From AC-56 sp963702195 (GTDB lineage: Bacteria > Actinomycetota > Thermoleophilia > Solirubrobacterales > 70-9): a DNA stretch of 64,000 bases. Positions within the stretch are counted from its first letter, which is position 1. Each line of letters opens with the position of its first letter. Positions 16,900-25,528 of this stretch are shown one piece after another. Both the position numbers and the translations under genes were made by a program. The stretch spans positions 186,001-250,000 of the forward strand of contig OY969725.1 of NCBI GenBank assembly GCA_963702195.1. Reading direction: 5' to 3'. The notes beneath the pieces are model-generated. The model saw only the letters and a program-made list of their open reading frames with translations. It was not told the DNA's origin and did not search any database.

Positions 16900-17331
16900 A
16901 TGAACTCTCTGCCTCCCGAACTTCGAAGGACGGCACGACGATTGCGAGAGGAGGAGGGACTTTCGTTCGGCGAAATTGCCAGGACCCTCGATGTCCCGCC
17001 GGCTACGGCTCGCCGATGGACTCTCGATATCGAGGTCACTCCGGCGCAGCTCGCGCGAATTGATGCTCGGAGAGTCCATGCGGCTAGACAGGCCAGTGCG
17101 GCGAACGCCGCGCTGAGTCGCCAACGACGGCTTGCCTGGCAGCGTGGGGGCCGCATCAAGGCGCGCGAGAGCGATCCATTGCATCAAGCCGGGTGCCTCC
17201 TGTATTGCGCTGAGGGGAGCAAGACCCGAAACACGGTTGAGCTTGCGAATTCAGACATCCACCTAACGCGGCTGTTCGTGCGATTTCTCGCCGAGTGCTT
17301 CCGCATAGGGCCCCAGCAGGCTGGCTGCTGA
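16900..17331 (+). pseudogene. HTH + LAGLIDADG-like protein, copy 2, truncated
   Basis: The 143-residue remnant aligns by eye with copy 1. It has an HTH at about 21-42 (LSFGEIARTLDVPPATARRW) and the core HQAGCLLYCAEGSK...ELANSD (95-119). Copy 1 continues for about 100 residues beyond FVRFLAECFRI, but here the frame runs into unrelated sequence (GPQQAGC) and stops. The break is near 17311. Start ATG 16900 is adjacent to the SOS box; ATG 16882 is an alternative. The core Glu is kept. The remnant may still make a DNA-binding protein. Confidence 0.65.
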
Positions 17332-17428
17332 TCCAGCCGTCGGAGGGCCAGGTCGCGGGAGCCGCCGGAGGCTCGAGCAGCAGCAACCAGGGCGTCGGCG
17401 GCGCCCTCGGAAATTTCCTCGGCGGCTA
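17312..17428 (+). pseudogene. 3' fragment of a Gly/Ser-rich protein gene
   Basis: A different reading frame from the truncated HTH gene runs without a start through APAGWLLIQPSEGQ, a Gly/Ser/Asn-rich tail and LGNFLGG to a stop at 17428. It looks like the tail of a lost gene joined to the HTH gene by a deletion. The parent gene is not recognised. Confidence 0.35.
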
Positions 17429-17435
17429 GCCCGCT

Positions 17436-18743
17436 CTACTCCGGGTGCGCCGTCGGTGGCGCGTGACCGGCTGGGCTGTTCAGGAATGACCGCGGGGCCA
17501 GGGGCGCCTTGAGCTTGTGTGCCTCGCCCCAGATCGTCCGCTGGCCGAGCAGCTTGCTGACGGTCACGAAGTGGTAGCCACGGCCGCGCAGCGTCTTGAT
17601 GATGCGCGGCAGCGCGGCCACGGTCTCCGAGCGGTTGCCGCCACCGTCGTGCATCAGGACGATCGAACCGGGCCGAGTCGCGCTCACGACGCGGCTGTAG
17701 ATCGCGTTCGTCCCCGGCGTGGACCAGTCACGCGGATCGACGTCCCAGATCACGGTCGTCATGCCGAGAGCGCGGGCGTCACCGACAACCCGTGAGTTGA
17801 ACGCACCGCCGGGCGGCCGGAACAGGCACGGCTCGAAGCCGGTCACCCTGCGGATCGCCGAGTTCGTCGCCGCCATCGACGAGCGGCTCGGGTCGGTCTC
17901 GTGGCGGTAGCTGTGGTCGGCGATCTCCTCACCGGCCTTCGTGACGAGTCGTGAGGTGCTCGACACCTGCTCGCCGATCTCGAAGAACGTCCCCTTCACG
18001 TGGTGCCGCTTGAGGATCGAGAGCACCTGGGGGGTGTAGGTGCTCGGCCCGTCGTCGAAGGTGAGGGCGACCCGCTTGCCCTTCGAGGGACCGTGGTAGA
18101 CGGGCGAGGGGCCGCTGTTCTTGCAGCCCACGGGCTGCAAGCGCTTGAGCTTGAACCGCGCATCGTGGCCGTTCGGAGCCCGGTCGAAGCACGGATCGCG
18201 CTTGGCGACGGGGCCCGACGTCCGGCCGGAGTTCGGGCACTTGTTGCCCGTCCACTGGCTGACGACCCGCCAGCGGTAGTTGCCGGGGTGAAGGTGAGCC
18301 GCGCGCGGCCGGAAGGTCGCCGTGACAGAGCGGCTGTTCGACCGCTTCACCTTCGCATCGATCCCGGTCCACCTCCGCACCGACTTGTCGGGCTTAAGCA
18401 CCGCGTAGCCCAGCGTGTCGTCGTCGCCCTTCGGGCCCTTGCCGAAGCAGAGCTGGCGCATGAAGTCGTGCTTGGGCTTGTGGATCTGCACGCAGATGAA
18501 CCGATCGTCCGGCTTGTTCGTGTCCGGGTGGCGGTTGAGCGTGCCGAGGTAGAAGCCACCGCTGGTGCGGACGGAGATCCGCATCGAGCGCCGCACCTGG
18601 TCCACGCTGACGTGAAGCAGGTCGAGAGGGCCCGACGCATCGGCATGGTCGCGATGTCCCCGCGCCACGGCGCGGGGCCCCACCGCCACAACGATGGTCA
18701 AAGCGAGTACCCCTGCCGCCCCGAGGGCGTATCTGGCGCGCAT
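17436..18743 (-). CDS. Secreted polysaccharide deacetylase (NodB, CE4)
   Basis: A 435-residue exported enzyme. A signal peptide (1-27) precedes an unrecognised domain (about 40-205) and a NodB domain (about 225-415). Motifs are ALTFDDGPS (catalytic Asp and metal Asp), ADHSYRHET (metal His pair), LFRPPGGAFN, WDVDPRDW and IVLMHDGGGN. It probably removes acetyl groups from peptidoglycan or another surface glycan. ATG at 18743 gives the best signal peptide; an in-frame TTG region upstream adds about ten residues. Divergent from the peptidoglycan-binding gene. Confidence 0.88.
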   Translation of the reverse strand: MRARYALGAAGVLALTIVVAVGPRAVARGHRDHADASGPLDLLHVSVDQVRRSMRISVRTSGGFYLGTLNRHPDTNKPDDRFICVQIHKPKHDFMRQLCFGKGPKGDDDTLGYAVLKPDKSVRRWTGIDAKVKRSNSRSVTATFRPRAAHLHPGNYRWRVVSQWTGNKCPNSGRTSGPVAKRDPCFDRAPNGHDARFKLKRLQPVGCKNSGPSPVYHGPSKGKRVALTFDDGPSTYTPQVLSILKRHHVKGTFFEIGEQVSSTSRLVTKAGEEIADHSYRHETDPSRSSMAATNSAIRRVTGFEPCLFRPPGGAFNSRVVGDARALGMTTVIWDVDPRDWSTPGTNAIYSRVVSATRPGSIVLMHDGGGNRSETVAALPRIIKTLRGRGYHFVTVSKLLGQRTIWGEAHKLKAPLAPRSFLNSPAGHAPPTAHPE

Positions 18744-18858
18744 GTCGTGTTGCTTACCTTCCTGCCGCGACATCCGATTGCGCGGGTTTCGCGATACTAC
18801 CCCGGCGACGCGGTTGGGTCATGGGAGCACCGCGACCCGCACCGTAGTCGGAGTAGAT

Positions 18859-20163
18859 ATGCGCGCTCCGAGCACCAAGCGATGGCCGGCAGGCAGGCGG
18901 CCGCGGGCGTCGACGCCTTCGCGTCGGCACGACCGGCGTGTCCGCCTCGCGCCCACTGCGGTCATCGCCGCCGGCCTGGTCGCCGCGGCGCTGCTCCTCC
19001 CGGCCGGAGCCACGGCGGCGGGGGGCGGGACCGGCAGCACCGGGCATGCAGGCCACGGCGGCAAGTCGCACAACCCATTTCGCGGCGACGGGATGTGGAT
19101 CTGGTACGTCAAGAAGTCGAGCGGGGGGAAGCTGTCGAAGATCGCCAGCAAGGCGAAGAAGCACGGCATCCGGACGCTCTACATCAAGAGCTCCGACGGC
19201 ACGAGCGCATGGAGCCAGTTCACCCACGGGCTGGTGAAGTACTTCCACCACCGAGGGCTGCGGGTGTGCGCCTGGCAGTACGTCTACGGAGGGCACCCGA
19301 AGGCCGAGGCGAAGCGCGGGGCCGCGGCGGTGCACAAGGGCGCCGATTGCCTCGTGATCGACGCCGAAGCCGAGTACGAGGGCCGCTACGGGGCGGCGGA
19401 CACCTACGTCGACAAGCTCCGCCACGCGGTCGGGGGCCGCTTCCCGACCGCGCTTTCGAGCTTCCCGTACGTGGACTACCACCCCTCGTTTCCCTACTCC
19501 GTGTTTCTCGGCGACGGCGGCGCCCGCTTCAACCTGCCACAGGTCTACTGGCACGCGATCGGAGTGGGCGTTGGCCAGGCCGACCGTCACACCGTCCGCT
19601 ACAACCGCGTCTACCAGCGGGGGATCTACCCGGTCGGGCAGACCTACAAGGACGCCGGTGGCCGGCCGCCGCGCAAGCAGCTGCGGAAATTCCGTCGCCT
19701 CGCGATCTCGTTCGGCTTCCACGGCATCAGCTGGTGGTCGTGGCAACACACGACCAAGAAGCAGTGGCGCGCCCTGGGGAACAGCGTGAGCAAGGGCGTT
19801 CCCGGAGTCCGCCGCGGATCCGGCAACTACCCGCAGCTGTCCAAGGGCAGCAAGGGCGACCTGGTCATCTGGGCCCAGGAGCACCTTCGCGGCGCGGGCG
19901 CTCGCATGGCCGTCGACGGGGCCTTCGGGCGCAAGACCCGCCGCGCGGTGAAGCGCTTCCAGCGCAAGCACAACCTGCACGTCGACGGCAAGATCGGGCC
20001 GGAGACCTGGCGCCACCTGCTGAAGGTCAAGCCCGACATGGTGGACTGGTCGAGCAGGCAGCACCATCACGCCGGCAAGCTGGCCCCGGCTCACGCCGAG
20101 CCCCGCTCGGCCAAGCTGCCGGCCATCAGGTACGAGATACCGTCGAGCGAAGGCGCGCACTAG
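18859..20163 (+). CDS. Secreted protein with glycosidase-like and PG-binding domains
   Basis: A 434-residue exported protein. An Arg-rich n-region and hydrophobic segment (about 30-55) act as signal. Residues 75-330 look like a TIM-barrel glycosidase-like domain (GMWIWYVKKSSGGKL, DCLVIDAEAEYEG, PQVYWHAIG, GISWWSWQH). Residues about 340-405 are a PG_binding_1 domain (YPQLSKGSKGDLVIWAQEHL, VDGAFGRKTRRAVKRFQ, DGKIGPETW). The pairing with a divergent deacetylase suggests cell-wall turnover. The catalytic residues of the first domain are not certain. Confidence 0.75.
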   Translation: MRAPSTKRWPAGRRPRASTPSRRHDRRVRLAPTAVIAAGLVAAALLLPAGATAAGGGTGSTGHAGHGGKSHNPFRGDGMWIWYVKKSSGGKLSKIASKAKKHGIRTLYIKSSDGTSAWSQFTHGLVKYFHHRGLRVCAWQYVYGGHPKAEAKRGAAAVHKGADCLVIDAEAEYEGRYGAADTYVDKLRHAVGGRFPTALSSFPYVDYHPSFPYSVFLGDGGARFNLPQVYWHAIGVGVGQADRHTVRYNRVYQRGIYPVGQTYKDAGGRPPRKQLRKFRRLAISFGFHGISWWSWQHTTKKQWRALGNSVSKGVPGVRRGSGNYPQLSKGSKGDLVIWAQEHLRGAGARMAVDGAFGRKTRRAVKRFQRKHNLHVDGKIGPETWRHLLKVKPDMVDWSSRQHHHAGKLAPAHAEPRSAKLPAIRYEIPSSEGAH

Positions 20164-20166
20164 GCC

Positions 20167-22191
20167 ATGCCGGCGCAGGAGGACCCGAGGCAACTCGCGG
20201 CGTTCCTCGCGCTGATCTCCTCGGTCCTCCAGAACGAGCGCGCGCTTCGCGCCGACTCCGAGCAGCAGGCGGAGCAGAACGCACGGCTATTGGACTCGCT
20301 TCGCGAGCGCCAGGTGCTGCTCGAGCGGCTAGCGCAGCTCCAGCGCGGGATCGTCGATCGGCTGCCCGTCCACGAGGTGCTGGAGGCCGTGGCCGAGGGG
20401 GCGTCCGAGTTGCTGGACTGCCGGGTGGGCATCCTCTGGATCGCCGACCCGGACGATCCGGACCATGCCGCGGCCGTGGCCGCGGTCGGAGAGGACGATG
20501 AGCTGATGGCGGAGCGCCGGCGAAAGCCGGCCGGCGCGGGCCTCGGCGGACGCGCGATGCGCGAGGGGATGCTGGTCGCCGCGGACGCCGTGACGGGCGC
20601 CGGTTCCGAGGCCGACCTGGTGGACTTCCCGGTCGCCGCGCCCACGGCGGCCATGGCCACCCCCGTGTACGAGCGAGGCCACGCGGTCGGGACCCTGGGA
20701 GTGGCGTCTACAGAGCCCGGCCGTCTCTTCGGCGCCCGCGACCAGCAGGTCCTGATCTCGCTGGCCGAGCACGCGAGCCTCGCCCTCAACCACGCCCGCG
20801 CCCTTGAGGAGGCGGTGCACGAGGCGCTTCACGACTCGCTGACCGGCCTTCCCAACCGCTCTCTCTTCCTGGACCGGATGCGCCACGCGCTGGCGCGCGC
20901 CGAGCGCGAGCGGGAGCCCGTTGCGGTTCTCTTCTGCGATCTCGACGGCTTCAAGACGGTGAACGACAGCCTCGGGCACCGGACGGGCGATCGGCTGCTG
21001 GTAATGGTCGCCGAGCGGCTCGCGGAGTGCCTGCGCCCCGGTGACACGATCGCCCGGCTCGGCGGCGACGAGTTCGCCGTCCTGCTGGAGGAGCTCAGGG
21101 AGCCGGGTGATGCCGCCCGCGCCGCCCAGCGGCTGCTGGATGCACTGAAGGCGCCGTTCGAGCTGCGCGAGCGTGAGTTCTACGTCAGCGCGAGCATCGG
21201 GATCGCCGCGGGTACGGACGATGCCGAGACGCTCCTCCGCGATGCCGACCTGGCCATGTATAGGGCCAAGAGCCGCGGCAAGGGCCGGTACGCGGTGTTC
21301 GAGCCCGGCATGCATACGGCGATCGTCGAGCGCCTCGAGCTCGAGGTCGACCTCAAGCGGGCGCTCGAGCGCGAGGAGCTCGCCGTCGTCTACCAGCCGA
21401 TCTTCAGCCTGGCGAGCGGGACGGTGACCGGGGTCGAGGCGCTGGTTCGCTGGCAACACCCGACCCGAGGCGTCGTGATGCCCGAGGCCTTCGTGCCGAT
21501 GGCGGAGGAGAGCGGTCTGATCGGCGAGCTGGGGCGATGGGTCCTTCGGAAGGCGTGCCACCAGGGGGCCCTTTGGCGGGCGAAGTACCCCGGGCACCCG
21601 GGCCTGGGGATCGGCGTCAACATCTCGGGCGTTCAGCTACGCGAGCCGGGGCTGGTCCAGGAGGTGTCCGACGCGCTCGCGGAGGCACAGCTCGACGCGA
21701 CCGGGCTGACGCTCGAGATCACCGAGACCGCGCTGATGGAGAGCTTCGACGAGGCGATCGAGGAGGTGGATGCGCTGAAGGCCCTCGGCGTGGACCTGGC
21801 GATCGACGACTTCGGAACGGGGTACTCGTCGCTCCGTTACCTGCGGCGGCTGCCCCTCGACGTGATGAAGATCGAGAAGTCGTTCGTCGACGGGATCGGC
21901 CGGCCCGGGGAGGAGCCCGACCTCCTGCGAGCGATCATCGACCTCGCGAGCATCTTCGGCCTGCGGGTCGTCGCCGAGGGGATCGAGCGCCCGGAGCAGC
22001 GCGATCGCCTGCTCGAGCTCGGATGCGAGCTCGGCCAGGGGCACCTGCTGGGGGAACCGCTCGACGCCGCCGCCACCGACGCGCTTCTGTTCAGCGTCGG
22101 CCTGCTCGGGGGCCCCTCCGCCGAGGGTCAGCCCCGGGCGACGGACGAGACGACTACGATCGAGCGAGAGGTCGATCGTGGCGCGGATTGA
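20167..22191 (+). CDS. GAF-GGDEF-EAL cyclic-di-GMP protein
   Basis: A 674-residue signalling protein. A helical N terminus and GAF-like sensor domain (about 60-215) are followed by a GGDEF domain with intact GGDEF at 299-303, and an EAL domain with EAL at 424-426 and DDFGTGYSSL. Both the synthesis and hydrolysis motifs are complete, so it could make or break c-di-GMP depending on the sensor. No membrane helix is seen. It starts three bases after the previous stop and overlaps the next gene by 14 bases. Confidence 0.93.
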   Translation: MPAQEDPRQLAAFLALISSVLQNERALRADSEQQAEQNARLLDSLRERQVLLERLAQLQRGIVDRLPVHEVLEAVAEGASELLDCRVGILWIADPDDPDHAAAVAAVGEDDELMAERRRKPAGAGLGGRAMREGMLVAADAVTGAGSEADLVDFPVAAPTAAMATPVYERGHAVGTLGVASTEPGRLFGARDQQVLISLAEHASLALNHARALEEAVHEALHDSLTGLPNRSLFLDRMRHALARAEREREPVAVLFCDLDGFKTVNDSLGHRTGDRLLVMVAERLAECLRPGDTIARLGGDEFAVLLEELREPGDAARAAQRLLDALKAPFELREREFYVSASIGIAAGTDDAETLLRDADLAMYRAKSRGKGRYAVFEPGMHTAIVERLELEVDLKRALEREELAVVYQPIFSLASGTVTGVEALVRWQHPTRGVVMPEAFVPMAEESGLIGELGRWVLRKACHQGALWRAKYPGHPGLGIGVNISGVQLREPGLVQEVSDALAEAQLDATGLTLEITETALMESFDEAIEEVDALKALGVDLAIDDFGTGYSSLRYLRRLPLDVMKIEKSFVDGIGRPGEEPDLLRAIIDLASIFGLRVVAEGIERPEQRDRLLELGCELGQGHLLGEPLDAAATDALLFSVGLLGGPSAEGQPRATDETTTIEREVDRGAD

Positions 22192-22528
22192 GAGCTACAG
22201 CCCCGGGCGAATCGTCATCGACGGGGTCGAGCACCACACCGACGTCATCGTCCTGCCGAATCGGGTGCTCGGCGACTGGTGGCGCCGCGATGGCCACTCG
22301 CTGGCGATCGAGGACCTCGGCGACGTGCTCGAGGAGCTTCCGCAGCGACTGATCCTTGGGTGCGGGTACGCCGGCCGGCTCGAGCCGGAGCGCTCGGTCA
22401 TCGCCGCGCTCGCCGAGCGGGGTGTGAAGGTCGAGCCGCTGCCCACCGATCAGGCCGTCGAGCGCTTCGGGGAGCTCGAGGCGCGCGACCCGGCGGCCGT
22501 CGCCGCTGCGCTTCACCTCACTTGCTGA
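22178..22528 (+). CDS. Mth938/DUF498-like small protein
   Basis: A 116-residue protein of the Mth938-like fold. IESYSPGRIVIDGVEHHTDVIVLP at the N terminus and LGCGYAGRLEP in the middle match that family. Its role is unknown in general. The GTG start at 22178 overlaps the c-di-GMP gene by 14 bases, and its stop overlaps the start of the membrane protein downstream, suggesting translational coupling. Confidence 0.7.
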   Translation: MARIESYSPGRIVIDGVEHHTDVIVLPNRVLGDWWRRDGHSLAIEDLGDVLEELPQRLILGCGYAGRLEPERSVIAALAERGVKVEPLPTDQAVERFGELEARDPAAVAAALHLTC

Positions 22529-24216
22529 TCGCGATCCTGTGCGCGCTGGCGCTCGCCCTGGCGGCCCCGGCGCAGGCATCCGCAACCGAGAACTTCGCCA
22601 ACGAGCCGCCCTTCGGCGGCCAGCTGCCGCCCCCGCTGGAGCGCCCGCCCTCGCTTTCGCGGCCGCCCGCAGGATTCACCCTGAGCGGCAGGGAGGCCAT
22701 CGCGGCGGCGACCCGGGCCGACGCGGTGCGGGCCGAGCGAAGCGAGAGCCCGGGCATGTACCCGATCGTTTTCGAGCGCGGCGACGACTGGCAGGTGAGC
22801 TACTTCACGGGCCCGGAGACGAACCGGACCGAGGTGGCGCAGGCGATCGTCGACGGCCGCACCGGCGCGGTGCTCGGCGCCTGGCACGACATCCAGCTCA
22901 CCGACCCGCTGGCCCGCGGGTACAGCGGCGCGATCGCCCAGAAGGTCAACGCCCCCTACGTCTGGCTGCCGCTCTGCCTCCTCTTCCTGATTCCGTTCGT
23001 CGACCCGCGCCGGCTGTTCCGGATTCTCCACCTGGACCTCCTGGTCCTGCTGGGCCTCGGGGTCTCACTGTTCTTCTACAACCGGGCCGACATCACCACC
23101 TCGGTGGGGCTCACCTACCCGGTGCTGATCTACGTGTTCGCACGGATGCTCTGGTCGGGGTTCTGGCCCCGGGAGCGCGCGGGGCCGCTGATCCCCGTGA
23201 TCCCCCTGCGGTGGGTCGCGATCGCGGCCATCGCGCTCGCCTGCGCTCGGATCGCGCTCAACATCGTCGACTCGCACGTCATCGACATCGGCGTCGCCGG
23301 CGTGGTGGGCGCCGACCACATCACGCACGGACAGGACCTCTATGCCGGGAACTTCGCCCACGGCCTGGCGATCCGCGGCGACGTCTATGCGCCGTTCAAC
23401 TACCTCGCATACGTCCCCTTCGAGCTGATCTTCCCGTGGAACGGCCATTGGGGGAGCGTCCCCGCGGCCCACGCGGCAGCGGTCACGTTCGACCTTCTGA
23501 CCGCGGGCGGGCTCTGGGCACTCGGCCGGCGCCTGCGGCCCGGGTCGCAGGGGCGAGCGCTCGGGGTCGGCCTGGCGTTCGCGTGGCTCGCGTACCCGTT
23601 CACCCTCTATGCGATGAACGCGAACGCCAACGACTCGCTGATCGCGATGCTGCTCGTCGGCGCCATGCTGGCGGTCACGTCGGCGCCGAGGCGGGCCGTC
23701 GCTGTCGCCCTCGCCTCCGCCGCCAAGTTCGGTCCCGCGGCCCTCGCGCCGTTGTTCGCGACCGGGACCGGGGAGCGGCGGTGGCGCCAGGCGATCGTCT
23801 TCAGCGCCGTGTTCGTCGCCGTCGCGGCCGCGCTCGTGATCCCGTTCCTCCCGCCCGGCGGCCTGCGGCAGTTCTACGACCACACGCTGGGCTACCAGGC
23901 GGCCCGAAGCTCGCCGTTCAGCGTCTGGGGTCAGGCCCCGTCGCTGCACTTCCTGCAATCCGCCGAGCGGGTGGTCGCGGCGGTCCTCGCGCTCGCCGTC
24001 GCCTTCTGGCCGCGCCGCAAGACCCCGGCCCAGGTCGCGGCGCTGGCGGCGGCGGTCGTGATCGCCGTCCAGTTCGGGGCGACGCATTGGTTCTACTTCT
24101 ACGTCGTGTGGTTCCTGCCGCTCGCGCTGGCGGCGATGTTCTGGGCACAGCGCGGCGATCGCGAGGCGGCGGCTACGCGATCCGCGTCTCCAGCACCCCC
24201 AGAGTCGGCGAGCTGA
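22522..24216 (+). CDS. GT87-like membrane glycosyltransferase
   Basis: A 564-residue polytopic protein. A cleavable signal (LLIAILCALALALAAPAQA) leads to an extracytoplasmic segment at about 35-140 (GREAIAAATRADAV...VDGRTGAVLGAWHD) that is PepSY-like. About ten membrane helices follow. YAPFNYLAYVPFELIFPW and YAMNANANDSLIAMLL resemble DUF2029/GT87 mannosyltransferases that use polyprenyl-phosphate sugars. TTG at 22522 is the preferred start; CTG at 22525 is possible. The 3' end overlaps the convergent FAH gene by 44 bases. Confidence 0.65.
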   Translation: MLIAILCALALALAAPAQASATENFANEPPFGGQLPPPLERPPSLSRPPAGFTLSGREAIAAATRADAVRAERSESPGMYPIVFERGDDWQVSYFTGPETNRTEVAQAIVDGRTGAVLGAWHDIQLTDPLARGYSGAIAQKVNAPYVWLPLCLLFLIPFVDPRRLFRILHLDLLVLLGLGVSLFFYNRADITTSVGLTYPVLIYVFARMLWSGFWPRERAGPLIPVIPLRWVAIAAIALACARIALNIVDSHVIDIGVAGVVGADHITHGQDLYAGNFAHGLAIRGDVYAPFNYLAYVPFELIFPWNGHWGSVPAAHAAAVTFDLLTAGGLWALGRRLRPGSQGRALGVGLAFAWLAYPFTLYAMNANANDSLIAMLLVGAMLAVTSAPRRAVAVALASAAKFGPAALAPLFATGTGERRWRQAIVFSAVFVAVAAALVIPFLPPGGLRQFYDHTLGYQAARSSPFSVWGQAPSLHFLQSAERVVAAVLALAVAFWPRRKTPAQVAALAAAVVIAVQFGATHWFYFYVVWFLPLALAAMFWAQRGDREAAATRSASPAPPESAS

Positions 24217-25015
24217 TCGCGATCTCGTCCCCGGGCTTGAGCCACACGCGGGGCTCGCGAGTGGAGCCGACGCCCGACGGCGTGCCGGTCGACACGATGT
24301 CGCCCGGCTCGAGGGTCATCAGGCGCGAGAGCTGGGCGACGAGCTCCGGTATGCCGAAGATGAGGTCGTCGGTCGACGAGTCCTGCATCACCTCTCCGTT
24401 CAGCTCGAGCGAGAACGAGATCGAGCCGTCCACCATCCCCTCATCGGGCGTCACCAGCGCCGGCCCGCAAGGGGCCGAGCCGTCGAACACCTTGCCGGGC
24501 ATCCACTGAGGCGTCGCGAACTGGAGATCCCGGGCGGAGAGGTCGTTGAAGAGCATGTAGCCGGCCACGTAATCCCCGGCCTCGCCTTCGTCGACCGCGC
24601 TGCAGGCTCGGCCGACGACGAACGCGACCTCGGCCTCGTAGTCGACCTTGCCGCTCGATGCCGGGAGCGGTACCGCGGCGCCCGTCGGAACGAGCGCGTT
24701 GCGGAACTTGGCGAAGAACGTCGGGGAGTCCGGCGGATCGATCCCGGCCTCCGCCGCGTGGGCGCCGTAGTTCAGGCCGATGCAGACGATCTTCGGAGGG
24801 TCGGGAACGGGCGGCAGCAGCTCCACCTCCGAGAGCGAGACGCCGGGCTCGGAGGATTCCGCCGCCGCGCGGGCCTCCGCGACCCGGCCGGATGCGAGCA
24901 GCTCACGCACCGTCGATCCGTCGCCGCCGAGCGCGTCCCACACGTCGACGATCCCCTCGCCGAGCTGGATCCCGGCCCGATCGCCGCGGTCCGAGCCATA
25001 GGTCACGATCCGCAT
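24173..25015 (-). CDS. Fumarylacetoacetate hydrolase-family protein
   Basis: A 280-residue enzyme of the FAH superfamily, which contains hydrolases, decarboxylases and isomerases acting on aromatic-catabolism intermediates. KIVCIGLNYGAHAAEAG, VDYEAEVAFVVG (metal-binding Glu residues) and ARDLQFATPQWMPGKVFD are typical. IVSTGTPSGVG near residue 240 is the conserved C-terminal loop. No catabolic neighbours tell the substrate. Confidence 0.88.
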   Translation of the reverse strand: MRIVTYGSDRGDRAGIQLGEGIVDVWDALGGDGSTVRELLASGRVAEARAAAESSEPGVSLSEVELLPPVPDPPKIVCIGLNYGAHAAEAGIDPPDSPTFFAKFRNALVPTGAAVPLPASSGKVDYEAEVAFVVGRACSAVDEGEAGDYVAGYMLFNDLSARDLQFATPQWMPGKVFDGSAPCGPALVTPDEGMVDGSISFSLELNGEVMQDSSTDDLIFGIPELVAQLSRLMTLEPGDIVSTGTPSGVGSTREPRVWLKPGDEIAISSPTLGVLETRIA

Positions 25016-25075
25016 CGCGGCGGAGCCTACCTCGCCCCTAGAATCACTCCGGCGGGCATGGCCCGCCGTTTTCCT

Positions 25076-25150
<75 letters not shown>

Positions 25151-25153
25151 TCT

Positions 25154-25183
25154 GCACAAACCGCTTGGCCAAGCGGTTTGTGC
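25154..25183. terminator. 30-bp perfect palindrome just inside element 1
   Basis: GCACAAACCGCTTGG followed directly by its reverse complement forms a perfect 30-bp palindrome. It starts five bases after tRNA-Asp and belongs to element 1, so it would end tRNA transcription or act as a boundary hairpin. There is no T-tract. Confidence 0.55.
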
Positions 25184-25528
25184 GGTCTGCGCTGCATCGC
25201 TCGCCGAGCCGGACCGGCATCGGGTACCACAATCGGGTACCAACGGGACCTCGTTGGATGCTGCATGGCCACGGCGACGCTGCCCCGAATTGCGCCTTGC
25301 AGAACCGCCGAAGATAGGCGGGCTCGACTCCTGGCCCTCGTCTGCTAGTTCCCGGCGTGTCGTTACCACGCGCTTCCGGACGATGTCCGATTGATACTGA
25401 TGACACAAAGCGCTACGGTCGTTCGGAGTAGCGGTGCCGATGCGTCGGTGGGTCTTCACCGATAGATGGGCGCTCCGATGGGCTATCACGGCATGCGAAG
25501 CCGTTAAGGCGACCAGAAAGGATTTCGA
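25184..25528. other. Left-end noncoding region of element 1 with integrase arm-like repeats
   Basis: No gene is visible. ATCGGGTACCA occurs twice, at 25219-25229 and 25232-25242. The same pair, spaced a little closer, occurs at 34524-34545 near the other end beside the integrase start. Such direct repeats at both ends fit arm-type integrase sites. The remainder probably holds the promoter for the secreted-protein gene at 25529. Confidence 0.5.

Noticed and set aside
18000..20501. Long plus-strand open frame of 833 codons
   Set aside because: It is antisense to the deacetylase and out of frame with the peptidoglycan-binding and c-di-GMP genes; Arg/Pro/Ala-rich shadow of high-GC DNA.
22539..24509. 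Open frame of 656 codons over the membrane protein
   Set aside because: Shadow frame of the GT87-like gene without hydrophobic segments.
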